From Verrucomicrobiota bacterium (GTDB lineage Bacteria > Verrucomicrobiota > Verrucomicrobiia > Limisphaerales > J093): 64,000 nt of DNA. The stretch lies in NCBI GenBank assembly GCA_029556615.1, contig JAKQDD010000259.1, forward strand, positions 35,062 through 99,061. Reading direction: 5' to 3'. Below, one piece after another: positions 18,372-28,029 of this stretch; the first letter of the stretch is position 1, and the number at the start of each line of letters is the position of its first letter. The notes under the pieces were generated by a model, which ran no database searches, was not told the DNA's origin, and was given only the letters and a program-made list of their open reading frames with translations. A program made the translations under genes and the position numbers.

Positions 18372-18944
18372 ATGCACGATGTCACCCGCATATTGAACGC
18401 GATCAGCCGTGGCGAGCCCCAGGCGGCGGAAGAACTGCTGCCCTTGGTTTACGCCGAGCTGCGGCAGTTGGCGGCGCGGCGGATGGCGGGGGAGGCGCCC
18501 GGGCACACCTTGCAGGCGACGGCGCTGGTGCACGAGGCTTGGGTACGGCTGGCGGCCTCGGACCGTCAGAACTGGGAGAACCGGGCGCACTTCTTCGCGG
18601 CGGCGGCGGAGGCGATGCGGCGGATTCTCGTGGATCACGCGCGGCGGAAGCGGAGCTTGAAGCGGGGTGGGGCAGCTGAGCACGAGGTATTGGACGAATC
18701 CCGCGTTGAGTTGGCGGCGCCGCCGGAGGAGTTATTGGCGGTGCACGAGGCGTTGGACCGGCTGGCGGCGTGTGATCCGCAGGCGGCGGAGTTGGTGAAG
18801 CTGCGGTACTTTGTTGGGATGACCATGGAGGAGGCGGCGGCAGCGATGGGATTGGCGAAGCGGACGGCTGAGAATGTATGGACTTACGCCCGGGTCTGGC
18901 TGCGGCGGGAGATTCGCGCGATGGGATCCCCGGGGGTCACCTGA
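18372..18944 (+). CDS. ECF-type RNA polymerase sigma factor
   Basis: 190 residues from ATG 18372 (MHDVTRILNAIS), which is where family members begin; an in-frame start at 18348 adds eight residues. Region 2 (AEELLPLVYAELRQLAARRM, LVHEAWVRL) and region 4 (LVKLRYFVGMTMEEAAAAM, then KRTAENVWTYARVWLRREI) are clear and match Sigma70_ECF (PF07638), a group abundant in Planctomycetota and Verrucomicrobiota. A WD40 Ser/Thr kinase follows 110 bp downstream in the same orientation, the usual arrangement in which the kinase is thought to control the sigma factor. No anti-sigma factor is present. Confidence 0.9.
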   Translation: MHDVTRILNAISRGEPQAAEELLPLVYAELRQLAARRMAGEAPGHTLQATALVHEAWVRLAASDRQNWENRAHFFAAAAEAMRRILVDHARRKRSLKRGGAAEHEVLDESRVELAAPPEELLAVHEALDRLAACDPQAAELVKLRYFVGMTMEEAAAAMGLAKRTAENVWTYARVWLRREIRAMGSPGVT

Positions 18945-19054
18945 CGGGTGGGAGAGGGTTGTGTGGTGGGGCCGGAAGAGGGGTTGGTGACCCCGGGTGG
19001 TGAAGGACGGCTGCGGGTTTGGGTCTCTGCTTGCGCCATTATGGACTGCAGGGC

Positions 19055-22000
19055 ATGAGCAACGAAGCAGACACAGGGGGCGGATCGCGGGAGCGCGAGG
19101 TTTTTCTTGGCGCCCTCGAGCGGGCGGATGCTGCGGAGCGTGGGCGTTATCTCGAGGCGGCTTGCGGGGGGGATGCAGGGTTGCGGAGTCGGGTTGAGAT
19201 GCTGCTGCGGGAGCACGAGGAGGTGGGTTCCTTTTTGCAGCGGCCGGCCTTGGCGGAGACGCCGGCGACGCGGTCCGAAGGCGCCGGGAGTGAGGCAGGG
19301 CTGGCGGGTGAGGCGCGGTTGACGGAGCGGGTGGGGGATCGGATTGGGCGATATCGGCTGTTGCAGCCGATTGGCGAGGGGGGGTGTGGGGTGGTGTATC
19401 TGGCGGAGCAGGAGGAGCCGGTGCGCCGGCGGGTGGCCTTGAAGGTGATCAAGATGGGGATGGACACGCGGAGTGTCATCGCGCGGTTCGAGGCGGAGCG
19501 TCAGGCCCTGGCGATGATGGATCATCCGAATATTGCGCGGGTGCTGGATGCGGGGGCGACGGAGGCTGGGCGTCCGTACTTTGTGATGGAGTTGGTTCGC
19601 GGGGTGCGGATCACGGAGTACTGCGACGAGAACCGGCTGCCGACGGAGCAGCGGCTGCGGTTGTTCATCCAGGTGTGTCAGGCGGTCCAGCATGCGCACC
19701 AGAAGGGGATCATTCACCGCGATCTCAAGCCTTCGAACATTTTGGTGACCCTGCACGACGGGGTGCCTGTGCCGAAGATCATCGACTTTGGGATTGCGAA
19801 GGCGACCGAGCAGCGGCTGACCCAGAAGACCCTCTTCACGGAGTTCCGGGCGTTCATCGGGACGCCGGCCTACATGAGTCCGGAGCAGGCGGAGATGAGC
19901 GGCCTGGACATCGACACCCGGAGCGACATTTATTCGCTCGGGGTCTTGCTGTACGAACTGCTGACAGGACGCACGCCGTTTGATCCGAAGGCGCTGATGG
20001 CGGGCGGGCTGGACGAATGCCGGCGGACGATCCGGGAGCAGGAACCGGCGCGGCCCTCGACCCGGCTCGGGACGCTGCATGCGGCGGACCTGGCCACGGC
20101 AGCGGGCCAGCGGCGAACCGATGTGCCGCGGCTTCTCCACCAATTGCGGGGGGATCTCGACTGGATCGTGATGAAGTGCCTCGAGAAGGACCGCACGCGG
20201 CGGTACGAAACCGCGAACGCGCTCGCGGTGGACATCGAGCGGTATCTCGGGAACGAGCCGGTCCTGGCCCGTCCGCCGAGCAATTGGTATCGACTGCACA
20301 AGCTGCTGCGCCGGCATCGTCTGGCGGTGGGGGCGGGGGTGGCGATTGCGGTGGCGCTGCTGGCGGGTGCGGGCATCAGCACGTGGCAGGCGATCCGGGC
20401 CCGGAACGCGGAGGAGCAGGAAGCGCAGCTTCGGGTGCAGGCCGAGCAGGAGCGCGAGCGGGCGCAACAGGAGAAGGCGGCGGCGCACCTGAACGAGTAC
20501 GTTGCGGACATGAACCTGGCGCAGTCGTCGATTGCGGCGGGCAACTACGGTCGGGCGGCGCAGTTGGTGGACAAGCATTGGCCGGAGCCTGGGGAGCCCG
20601 ATCTGCGGGGGTTCGAGTGGCGGTACCTCTGGCGGTTGTGTCGGGGGGATGAGCACAAGGCGCTTCCCGGGCAGGACGGATCGGTCACCGCCGTTGCTGT
20701 CGCGCCCGATGGCCGGCGGGTTGCGGTGGGGACGTGGGAACGGCTGAATGTGTACGACATCTCGCCGCCGGCGAAGGTGGCCAGTCTTTCCCGTGAGGCG
20801 CTGGCGTTGGCCTTTCTGCCTGACGGCAAGACGCTGATCAGCGCGAGCGGTTCGGCGGTTCGGGTATGGCGGACGGCGGACTGGACCGAGCAGGTATCGC
20901 TGCGACAGGCATCAGGTCCGATCGCGCTGTCGGCAGACGGGCGACGGCTGGCGGCGGAGAGCCGGGGGGGTGTACGGCTGTGGGAAACGGCGACGTGGGC
21001 GGAGGTGATGACGCTGCCCGAGGCGAGCGGGCCGATGGCATTTTCGCCCGACGCCGCGCTGGTGGCGACCAGCGGTCGGAACGGCGTGACGCTTTGGTCG
21101 ACGGCGGACGGCCAGGCGGTGCGGACACTCGAGGACTCGACGAATCTGTTCTTCCGGGCCGGGCCCTGGTTTCGCACGCAGCAGGGCATGGCGTTCTCGG
21201 GGGACGGCAAGTTGCTGGCGGCCGTGCGGAATGCGCCGTCGGCCCGCGGTGTCTTTGTGATCGGGGTATGGGATGTGGGGTCGGGCAAGGAGAAGGCGGT
21301 GATGCCGGCGGATCCGGAGCGGGCGGAGCACACGGGGCTGATCGCGGCGCTGGCGATGGCTCCGGACGGACACACGGTGGCGACGGCGAGCTGGGATCAT
21401 TCGATCCGGTGTTGGGATCTGGCGACGGGACATCGGACGGAGACATTGCAGGGTCATTTGAGCGAGGTATGGGCCTTGGCGTTTGCCCCGGATGGCGGTT
21501 CGATTCTGAGCGGAGGCAAGGATGGGGGTGTGAATCTGTGGCCATTGCAGGCGCGGCCGAAGGACGACCTGTTGCCTGCGGGGTGGACGCCCTGGTGTTT
21601 TTCGGCTGACGGCAGGCTCCTGGCTGCGGTCAACGCGCAGGGCACCCTGGGGTTGATCAATCTGGCCACGCAGGAGATCGAGCAACAGTTTGAGCCTCCG
21701 AGCGCGGCCTCGGTGTCGCCTCCCGCCTTTGCTCGGGAGGGGGATCGGCCGGGCGCGGGGCCGCCCTTCGGTGGCAAGCCTGAAGGCCCTCCGCCCGGGG
21801 AGGGAGAGCGGCGTTTCCGGCAGGAGGGCCCGCGATTTGGCTTCATGTCGCCAGCGGCGTTCAGTGGCGACCTGCGGGTGTTGGCGCGTGGGATGGCTGA
21901 CGGATCGATCTTGCTCCGCGACACCATCACTCAGGAGACGAGCGCGCTCAAGGTGGGGGAGGGCCCTGTGGATTTTGTGCTTTTGTCTCCGGACGGCCGG

Positions 22001-22618
22001 GAGCTGGTGTGCGGCGGGCGGGGTCGGTCGTTAAGCTGGCGGGACTTGGGGAACCCGACGGGGTCGATGGTGAACCTCGAGGGGCAGCGTGCGATGTTCT
22101 CTCCGAACGGCCGGTATCTGGCGGTGTTTGGCCGGGAGAACACCCTTCGGATCTGGGACGTCGCCCGTCGGACGGCAGGGGTGAGTCTCGCGCTCGAATC
22201 GTCCCCGGGCTTTTCGGTTGCGTTTTCGCCGGACGGTCAGATCCTGGCGACGACGGCGGGCATCGAGGATGTTGAGAATGCGATCCGGCTTTGGCGCACG
22301 ACGACGGGGGCTCCCCTGGGCCAGTGTGTGGGGCACAAGCAATCGGTGTGGGCGGTCGCGTTCGCCCCGGACGGCCGGAGCCTGGCGAGCTCGAGCGATG
22401 ACGGGACGGTGAAGCTATGGAACGTGGCCACGCAGCAGGAGCTGCTGAGCACTCGAAGATCAGGGGAGGTGCCACGGAGTCTGCTGTTCTCGCCGGATGG
22501 CACGGTGTTGGTAGGGATGGGCAGCTCCTTCGGGAGGGGTGTTGCCGAGCTGCGTCTGTTTCGGGCGCCGTCGCTGGCGGCGATCGACAGTGGCACCCGG
22601 GTGCGCCCCGCAAACTGA
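19055..22618 (+). CDS. Ser/Thr protein kinase with membrane helix and WD40 repeats
   Basis: 1187 residues. After a short N-terminal region (MSNEADTGGGSREREVFLGA) the kinase domain spans about residues 95-390: glycine loop IGEGGCGVVYLAEQ, VALKVIKMGMD, catalytic loop HRDLKPSNIL, DFGIAK and PAYMSPEQ. One membrane helix lies near residues 422-445 (AVGAGVAIAVALLAGAGIS), then a coiled stretch rich in E, Q and R, and WD40 repeats to the C-terminus (AVAFAPDGRSLASSSDDGTV, KLWNVAT). Pkn-type kinases of this build are paired with ECF sigma factors in related phyla, and the ECF gene is immediately upstream. The insert near residue 900 is P/G-rich and degenerate. Confidence 0.92.
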   Translation: MSNEADTGGGSREREVFLGALERADAAERGRYLEAACGGDAGLRSRVEMLLREHEEVGSFLQRPALAETPATRSEGAGSEAGLAGEARLTERVGDRIGRYRLLQPIGEGGCGVVYLAEQEEPVRRRVALKVIKMGMDTRSVIARFEAERQALAMMDHPNIARVLDAGATEAGRPYFVMELVRGVRITEYCDENRLPTEQRLRLFIQVCQAVQHAHQKGIIHRDLKPSNILVTLHDGVPVPKIIDFGIAKATEQRLTQKTLFTEFRAFIGTPAYMSPEQAEMSGLDIDTRSDIYSLGVLLYELLTGRTPFDPKALMAGGLDECRRTIREQEPARPSTRLGTLHAADLATAAGQRRTDVPRLLHQLRGDLDWIVMKCLEKDRTRRYETANALAVDIERYLGNEPVLARPPSNWYRLHKLLRRHRLAVGAGVAIAVALLAGAGISTWQAIRARNAEEQEAQLRVQAEQERERAQQEKAAAHLNEYVADMNLAQSSIAAGNYGRAAQLVDKHWPEPGEPDLRGFEWRYLWRLCRGDEHKALPGQDGSVTAVAVAPDGRRVAVGTWERLNVYDISPPAKVASLSREALALAFLPDGKTLISASGSAVRVWRTADWTEQVSLRQASGPIALSADGRRLAAESRGGVRLWETATWAEVMTLPEASGPMAFSPDAALVATSGRNGVTLWSTADGQAVRTLEDSTNLFFRAGPWFRTQQGMAFSGDGKLLAAVRNAPSARGVFVIGVWDVGSGKEKAVMPADPERAEHTGLIAALAMAPDGHTVATASWDHSIRCWDLATGHRTETLQGHLSEVWALAFAPDGGSILSGGKDGGVNLWPLQARPKDDLLPAGWTPWCFSADGRLLAAVNAQGTLGLINLATQEIEQQFEPPSAASVSPPAFAREGDRPGAGPPFGGKPEGPPPGEGERRFRQEGPRFGFMSPAAFSGDLRVLARGMADGSILLRDTITQETSALKVGEGPVDFVLLSPDGRELVCGGRGRSLSWRDLGNPTGSMVNLEGQRAMFSPNGRYLAVFGRENTLRIWDVARRTAGVSLALESSPGFSVAFSPDGQILATTAGIEDVENAIRLWRTTTGAPLGQCVGHKQSVWAVAFAPDGRSLASSSDDGTVKLWNVATQQELLSTRRSGEVPRSLLFSPDGTVLVGMGSSFGRGVAELRLFRAPSLAAIDSGTRVRPAN

Positions 22619-22668
22619 GTTCAACGGACCCCCACGTGAGGAAGGGTGCACAACGCGGGACATCTTCA

Positions 22669-24312
22669 ATGACAACGACTCCTGACATGAATCTCACCGC
22701 GCAGCTTGCCGGTTTATTTCCACGGCTGGACCAAGTGCCCGCTGAATACCGGGTGGACACTCGGGCGTACGAGCGGTTGTACCTGCTGAACGGCGAGATT
22801 CGGACGTGGGAAGGTCCGACAACGGAGGTGAGCTCGCCGATTTGTCTGCAGGGCGGGGGTGGTTTGGGGCGGGCGGTGTTGGGCCGTGTTCCGTCGATGG
22901 ACGCGGGGGCGGCGATGGCGGCGCTGGAGGCTGCGTGCGGTGCCTGGGATGGGGGGCGGGGCGGTTGGCCCACGTCGAGCGTGGCGACCCGGATTGCGGC
23001 GGTCGAGGGGTTCGTGGCGCGGATGATCCGGGTGCGGGAGACGGTGGTGAACCTGCTGATGTGGGAGATTGGCAAGAGCCTCGAGGAGAGCCGCAAGGAG
23101 TTCGATCGGACGGTCGAGTATATCCGGCGGACGATCGAGGCGCTGAAGGAATCGGATCGGGCGAACTCCCGGTTCAGTCTGGACGGCGGTGTGATTGCCC
23201 AGGTGCGGCGTGCGCCCCTGGGGGTATGTCTCTCGATGGGGCCCTTCAACTACCCGCTGAACGAGACCTACACGACGCTGATTCCGGCGTTGATCATGGG
23301 CAACCCGGTGGTGGTCAAGCCGCCGCGGTTCGGGCTGTTGCTGCACCAGCCATTGCTCGAGGCCTTTGCGGCCAGTTTTCCGCCGGGCGTGGTGAATTTC
23401 ATTTACGGCGACGGCGCGACGATCATCAGTCCGATCATGAAGAGCGGGCGGGTGGACGTGCTGGCCTTTATTGGATCGAGTCGTGTTGCGGATGTGCTCA
23501 AGCTGCAGCATCCCCGTCCGCATCGGATGCGCTGCATTCTGGGGCTCGACGCCAAGAACCCGGGTTTGATTCTGCCGGATGCGGATCTGGATTTGGCGGC
23601 GCGGGAGTGTGTCACGGGGGCGCTCAGCTACAACGGCCAGCGGTGCACGGCGTTGAAGATCCTGTTCGTGCACGAGACGGTGGCGGGGCCGTTTCTCGAT
23701 CGCATGGTGGCGGCGATCCAGGCGCTTCCGGTGGGCATGCCGTGGGATGCGGCGGTGAAGATCACGCCTCTGCCTGAGCCGGACAAGGCGGCGGTGCTGA
23801 CGCGGTACGTCGAGGACGCGGTGGCGCGCGGGGCGCGAGTTGTGAATCCGGGCGGGGGAACTGCGTGCGAGACCCTGTACTATCCTGCGTTGCTTGCGGG
23901 CGTGGCTCCGACCGCCCAGTTGTATCATCGGGAGCAGTTTGGGCCGGTGGTGCCTGTCTGCACGTATCGGCGGGAGGAGGAGTTCCTCGAGTTTGTGGCC
24001 GCTTCGAACTACGGGCAGCAGGTCAGTCTGTTCGGGCGGGATCCTGCGCGGATGGCGTTGCTGATTGATCCCCTGGCCAACCAGGTGTGCCGGATCAACT
24101 TGAATTGCCAATGCCAGCGCGGGCCGGACACGCTGCCGTTTACCGGGCGGAAGGACTCGGCCGAGGCGACGCTTTCGATCAGCGATGCGCTGCGGTGTTT
24201 TTCGATCCGCTCGCTGGTGGCGGCGCAGGCCAGTGCGGAGAGCCGCGCCTTGATCCAGGAGATTGTCACGGGGCGGCACTCGAGTTTTCTGCACACGGAC
24301 TTCATCCTATGA
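22669..24312 (+). CDS. Aldehyde dehydrogenase, non-phosphorylating GAPDH-like
   Basis: 547 residues from ATG 22669 (MTTTPDMNLTAQLAG); the frame is open further upstream but that part overlaps the kinase gene. ALDH motifs include the oxyanion Asn region LGVCLSMGPFNYPLNE, NPVVVKPPRFG, and catalytic Cys near residue 325 in YNGQRCTALK. The tail PDTLPFTGRKDSAEATLS matches NADP-dependent glyceraldehyde-3-phosphate dehydrogenase-like ALDHs (GapN and F21 groups), which oxidise GAP to 3-phosphoglycerate with NADPH formation. The segment preceding the cysteine reads LGLDAKNPGLILPDADLD, with Asp where related proteins often have Glu. Substrate is inferred. Confidence 0.8.
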   Translation: MTTTPDMNLTAQLAGLFPRLDQVPAEYRVDTRAYERLYLLNGEIRTWEGPTTEVSSPICLQGGGGLGRAVLGRVPSMDAGAAMAALEAACGAWDGGRGGWPTSSVATRIAAVEGFVARMIRVRETVVNLLMWEIGKSLEESRKEFDRTVEYIRRTIEALKESDRANSRFSLDGGVIAQVRRAPLGVCLSMGPFNYPLNETYTTLIPALIMGNPVVVKPPRFGLLLHQPLLEAFAASFPPGVVNFIYGDGATIISPIMKSGRVDVLAFIGSSRVADVLKLQHPRPHRMRCILGLDAKNPGLILPDADLDLAARECVTGALSYNGQRCTALKILFVHETVAGPFLDRMVAAIQALPVGMPWDAAVKITPLPEPDKAAVLTRYVEDAVARGARVVNPGGGTACETLYYPALLAGVAPTAQLYHREQFGPVVPVCTYRREEEFLEFVAASNYGQQVSLFGRDPARMALLIDPLANQVCRINLNCQCQRGPDTLPFTGRKDSAEATLSISDALRCFSIRSLVAAQASAESRALIQEIVTGRHSSFLHTDFIL

Positions 24313-24408
24313 CGCGGGCAGGGTCTATGGAGTGGACGACCCTCAGGCGGGAGGTCCGCGGCTGGATGGCGGCCGGTGATGGGCGCTGGGGAGTGAGCGG
24401 GTTGCGGC

Positions 24409-26481
24409 TCAAGGGGTGAGCCGGCTGCGGTAGAGCTCGCGGGGAGGCGGGTTGGTGGCCTCGGCGGCGACATAGGCGAGGCCGGTGGGATCGATGAACC
24501 GGCCCGCCGCGTGCGGGGTCCAATCGGCGAAGGCGGCGGTGCCCTCGACGGTGAACGGCCAGGCAGGCACTCCGGAGAGGAGGAAGGTGTTGGTGGAGTG
24601 GTTCCGCTGATAGCCGAGGAAGGCGATGGGAGCGGATTGGCCGCGGAGGATCAAGCCCTCGATGCCGGCCACGACGAGCTGCGCGGGTGTGGCGAGGGCG
24701 GCGTAGAGGGACTTCTGGGTGATGATGGGCACGCGTTGCCAGGCGACGGTGTCGGGGCTGGCGAGGACGGTTCCCTGGCCGCCGAAGACGTAGAACCAGC
24801 CGTTGAACCAGGTCACATCGTTGAGCCAGGCGGTGGTTCCGGTGGATTGGAAGGTCCAGATGCGGGCATCGGGGCTGGTGGCGAGTGTTCCGTTGGCGCC
24901 GACGACGACGTAGCGGTCGCGGAGGTATCGGACGCGATAGAGCCAGGCGGTGGTGTTCAAGGGGTGGAGATCCCACTGGTCGCCGTCGGGACTGGTGAGC
25001 AAGGTGCCGGATTCCCCGACTCCGACGAGGCCGTTGGGGCCGCTGACGAGGCCTGAAAGCAGGGCTGTTGTGGGTCGGGCGCGAAGGCGCCACTCGAGGC
25101 CGTCGGGGCTCGAGACGATGGCTCCCGCGCCGCCGCAGGCGAAGAATTCCTCGCCGCGCAGGGTTACGCCCTGGAGATCGTTGGTGACCGGCGGGGGTGT
25201 GACGAGCGACCAGGCGACGCCGTTGGGGCTGGTGAGGATGGTGCCCTGGGTGCCGACGACGACCCAGCGATCGGGGTTGCCGGTGGCTCCGAGGAGGACT
25301 TGGTTCGTGGCGGCAGAAGGGACCAGTTCCAATTCCCAGTGGACGGCGTCGGTGCTGGTTTCGAGGGTGCCGCGGTCGCCGACGGCGACGAGGACATCGC
25401 CGATTTGGGCGAGGTCCCAGATCCAATGGCGGACGCCTTGGGTACGATTGAACCAGGAGAAGGGGCTGATGGCAGACTCCTTGAGACCTTCGACGAACAT
25501 GCCGGTGGCGCCGCCGACGGTGAAGAAGATGCCGTCCCAGGCAGCGCCGTAGTAACTCCAGACGGGGGCGGGCTGGGACCGGGCGGAGCTGGTCTCGTCG
25601 GACCAGAGACCGTGCTCGAACAGGCGCAGGGTTAGGTCGCCGCCGACCAGAAGGGTCCATCGGGTGCCGGCCAGAGTGATGTTGCCGGCGAGGGCGTAGA
25701 GGTCGTTGGTGGTGCCGGAGTCAAGGGCGCTCCAGGTGATGCCGCGGGTCGAGTGCTGGATGCGGCCGTTGTCGCCGACGGCGACGAAGCGGTCATCGAT
25801 CCAGGCGACCCGGTTGAGGTCTTCGGCGGTGCCGGAGTTGCGCATTTGCCACTGGATGCCGTCGCTGCTCGAAGCGGCGAATCCGTCCTCGCCCACGGCG
25901 ACCCAGGTTCCATTCCCGTGGGCGACGCCGCGGAGCCAGGTGGCAAAGGGTTGGGGCCGCCGGGTCCACGATGCCCCGTCGGGGCTGGTATGGACTGCGC
26001 CGTTGTCGCCGACGGCGACCACGAGGGAATCGGAGCTGGCGACGCCTTCGAGCCAATCCGAGGTGCCGAGAGTGGCGGGGGTGAAGTCAATGGGTTGCAG
26101 CGAGTTGGCGAGGTCGGTTCGGTCGACCCAGGCGGCGGCGCCTTCCTCGCCGACGATGACGATCCGTTGCGGGGTGAAGGTCACGGCGCGCAGGGCGTTG
26201 GTGGTGCCACTGGCGTGGGGGCGCCAGAATTCGCCGTCGAAGCTGGTGTAGATGCGGCCGCGGTCTCCGGCCTGGACCGAGACGGCGCCGTCGGAGCCGA
26301 GATCGTAGATATTATTGCCGTGGGGCAAAGGGGAGACCCAGAGCCAGGAGAGAGCGGGCGGTGTGACGGGGGTCTGACTGCGGGCGACTCTGAGGGAGGC
26401 GAAGGCAGGCGTGAGGATGGCGAGGGCGAGGATCCAGCGGAGAGTGCCGGGTTGGCGATGAGGCATCTGGCGCGGTGTCAT
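24409..26481 (-). CDS. Secreted YCF48/BNR-like beta-propeller protein
   Basis: 690 residues from ATG 26481 (MTPRQMPHRQ), followed by a hydrophobic signal (GTLRWILALAILTPAFASLR). The body consists of more than a dozen repeats of about 40-50 residues with the pattern V-A-V-G-x-x-G-x-I/L-x-T-S-x-D-G-x-x-W, the signature of BNR/Asp-box and YCF48-like propellers. Asp-box repeats also occur in sialidases, but the catalytic arginine triad of sialidases is not evident. It lies 46 bp downstream of the lipase gene in the same direction. The frame stays open to 27174, but that extension overlaps the lipase and is not used. Function unknown. Confidence 0.75.
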   Translation of the reverse strand: MTPRQMPHRQPGTLRWILALAILTPAFASLRVARSQTPVTPPALSWLWVSPLPHGNNIYDLGSDGAVSVQAGDRGRIYTSFDGEFWRPHASGTTNALRAVTFTPQRIVIVGEEGAAAWVDRTDLANSLQPIDFTPATLGTSDWLEGVASSDSLVVAVGDNGAVHTSPDGASWTRRPQPFATWLRGVAHGNGTWVAVGEDGFAASSSDGIQWQMRNSGTAEDLNRVAWIDDRFVAVGDNGRIQHSTRGITWSALDSGTTNDLYALAGNITLAGTRWTLLVGGDLTLRLFEHGLWSDETSSARSQPAPVWSYYGAAWDGIFFTVGGATGMFVEGLKESAISPFSWFNRTQGVRHWIWDLAQIGDVLVAVGDRGTLETSTDAVHWELELVPSAATNQVLLGATGNPDRWVVVGTQGTILTSPNGVAWSLVTPPPVTNDLQGVTLRGEEFFACGGAGAIVSSPDGLEWRLRARPTTALLSGLVSGPNGLVGVGESGTLLTSPDGDQWDLHPLNTTAWLYRVRYLRDRYVVVGANGTLATSPDARIWTFQSTGTTAWLNDVTWFNGWFYVFGGQGTVLASPDTVAWQRVPIITQKSLYAALATPAQLVVAGIEGLILRGQSAPIAFLGYQRNHSTNTFLLSGVPAWPFTVEGTAAFADWTPHAAGRFIDPTGLAYVAAEATNPPPRELYRSRLTP

Positions 26482-26527
26482 GCGATGGGGCGGGAGCCTG
26501 GTGACGCTGGGGAGGATCGAGAGAGGG

Positions 26528-27943
26528 CTACTGCTTGAGCGAATCGAACCAGGTCTTGGCGAGGAGCGCGCTGGGCACGATGCATCCGCCGTGGTCGGCG
26601 TTGGGGTCTGGGACGACGAGTTCCACGTGGGTTGCGCCACGGGCGTGGAAGGCGGCGAGGGCGACTTGGGAATTGGCGATGATGACATCCTGGTCACCAC
26701 CGCAGTGGTAGAGGCGGAGGGGGGCTTGCGGGGTCCAGCGGTAGAGGTCATTGTCGCGGAGAGCTTGGCGGAGCGGGTGATTGGGCCGGGTGCGGAGTCC
26801 GGCGAGGACGTTGGGATGGAGGACGCGGGTGACGTCCTGGGGGAGGATGGCGTTGATTTCTTCGCCGGTATGCTGTCCATCGAGGAGTGGCGGCAGGGTG
26901 GTTTGGTATTCAGGGGCCAGGAGGTCGGCCAGGGAAGGCGCGAGCCGATAGACGCTCTGGTAAGAGGCGAGGATGAGGGCGAAGTAGTAGGGATTGGGCA
27001 TGGGCCGGCCGGAGAGGACGTCGGTGGTGGTGACGCCGGAGAGGTCGTAGGCTCCGGCCATGGGGGCGGAGGCTGTGATTGTGAATTCGGAGGCGTGGTA
27101 TTGTTCGAGGTCGCGGTGGAGGGCGAGGGTGGCGTGGCCGCCTTGGGAGTAACCGATGAGGAAGAGTTGTCCATTGAGGCTGAGGCTGCGGGCGGCGCAC
27201 GCTGTGCGGGCGGCCCGGAGCATATCGACGGCGGCGGTTGCCTGGGAGTCGGCGTGGTGGTAGGGGTGGATCAGCGGGGATCCTCCGAGGCCGAGGTAAT
27301 CGGGCAGGGTGGCGACATAACCGCTGGCGGCGAGGGCGACGCCGAGGAATCGTTCAATCGAGCTGTTATAGGAAGGGGCTTCGGACCGTTCTGCGAGGGT
27401 ACCGTGCTGGTAGCTGCAGAGCGGCAGGGGCTTGGTGGGGGAGACGGGGAGGGCGATGGCGCCGGTGGCTTCGGTACGTCCGCCCCAGGGGTCGAGGGTT
27501 TCGTAAGTGAGCCGGTGGACGGTGACGTCATATTGGGCGGCGAGCGGGACGCCCAAGAGGCTGAGCATGAAGTTGATCTGGGTCTTGGTGTACGACTCGA
27601 TGGTGTCGGTGCGGAGGAGACTGCCCCGGTTGGCGGCGGGGGAGGCGAGGACGCGGTAGAAGCGGGTGTCGTTGGGGGGTGCGGTTTGATCGGTCCAGGT
27701 GCGAGTCGGGACAGGCCAGGGGAAAGGGGTGCGTGGGGTGATCCAGAGCGGATCCTCGAAGGACTCGCAGATCTGGACGGTGTAGACTTGGCCGGGGCCG
27801 GCATCGGTCCAATGGAGCGTTGGGCCTTCGGGGCTTAGGTTCCACTGGTGAATCTGGGGGGCGACCGGCTGGGCGGCGAGGGAAGCGGCCAGGGCCAACG
27901 CGGCGGTGGCGGGCAGAAGGAAAAAGACGGGTTGAGGGCACAT
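26528..27943 (-). CDS. Secreted alpha/beta-hydrolase, lipase-like
   Basis: 471 residues with a signal peptide (FFLLPATAALALAASLAA). An N-terminal Ig-like segment (about residues 25-110) resembles those on other exported proteins here. The hydrolase domain carries the nucleophile elbow GYSQGGHATLALH, an oxyanion region CSYQHGTL, and a late acidic/His region (CGGDQDVII, DPNADHGG) fitting a Ser-Asp-His triad. The size and the DYLGLGGSP and QGGHA motifs fit the secretory lipase (LIP) and esterase group. The YCF48-like gene follows 46 bp downstream, so the two are likely co-transcribed. Confidence 0.85.
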   Translation of the reverse strand: MCPQPVFFLLPATAALALAASLAAQPVAPQIHQWNLSPEGPTLHWTDAGPGQVYTVQICESFEDPLWITPRTPFPWPVPTRTWTDQTAPPNDTRFYRVLASPAANRGSLLRTDTIESYTKTQINFMLSLLGVPLAAQYDVTVHRLTYETLDPWGGRTEATGAIALPVSPTKPLPLCSYQHGTLAERSEAPSYNSSIERFLGVALAASGYVATLPDYLGLGGSPLIHPYHHADSQATAAVDMLRAARTACAARSLSLNGQLFLIGYSQGGHATLALHRDLEQYHASEFTITASAPMAGAYDLSGVTTTDVLSGRPMPNPYYFALILASYQSVYRLAPSLADLLAPEYQTTLPPLLDGQHTGEEINAILPQDVTRVLHPNVLAGLRTRPNHPLRQALRDNDLYRWTPQAPLRLYHCGGDQDVIIANSQVALAAFHARGATHVELVVPDPNADHGGCIVPSALLAKTWFDSLKQ

Positions 27944-27988
27944 GCGTGTCGACTATGGGTCCGGGTTGGGGTTGGGTGCAAAACCATT

Positions 27989-28018
27989 TTGCCTTGGATG
28001 CGGTTTTGGCGGCATAGT
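27989..28018 (+). promoter_or_regulatory. Candidate promoter of the CNNM operon
   Basis: TTGCCT at 27989-27994, an 18-bp spacer and CATAGT at 28013-28018. The predicted start lies only a few bases before ATG 28030, so the message may be leaderless or nearly so. Confidence 0.35.
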
Positions 28019-28029
28019 GCGGGCGACCA

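Noticed and set aside
24409..26481. CRISPR-like regular spacing in the BNR-protein gene
   Set aside because: The periodicity is protein repeats in one frame, with diverged DNA; no array with identical repeats exists in the window.
26482..27174. N-terminal extension of the YCF48-like protein
   Set aside because: Overlaps the lipase gene in another frame, is P/S/T-rich, and the true start at 26481 is followed by a signal peptide.
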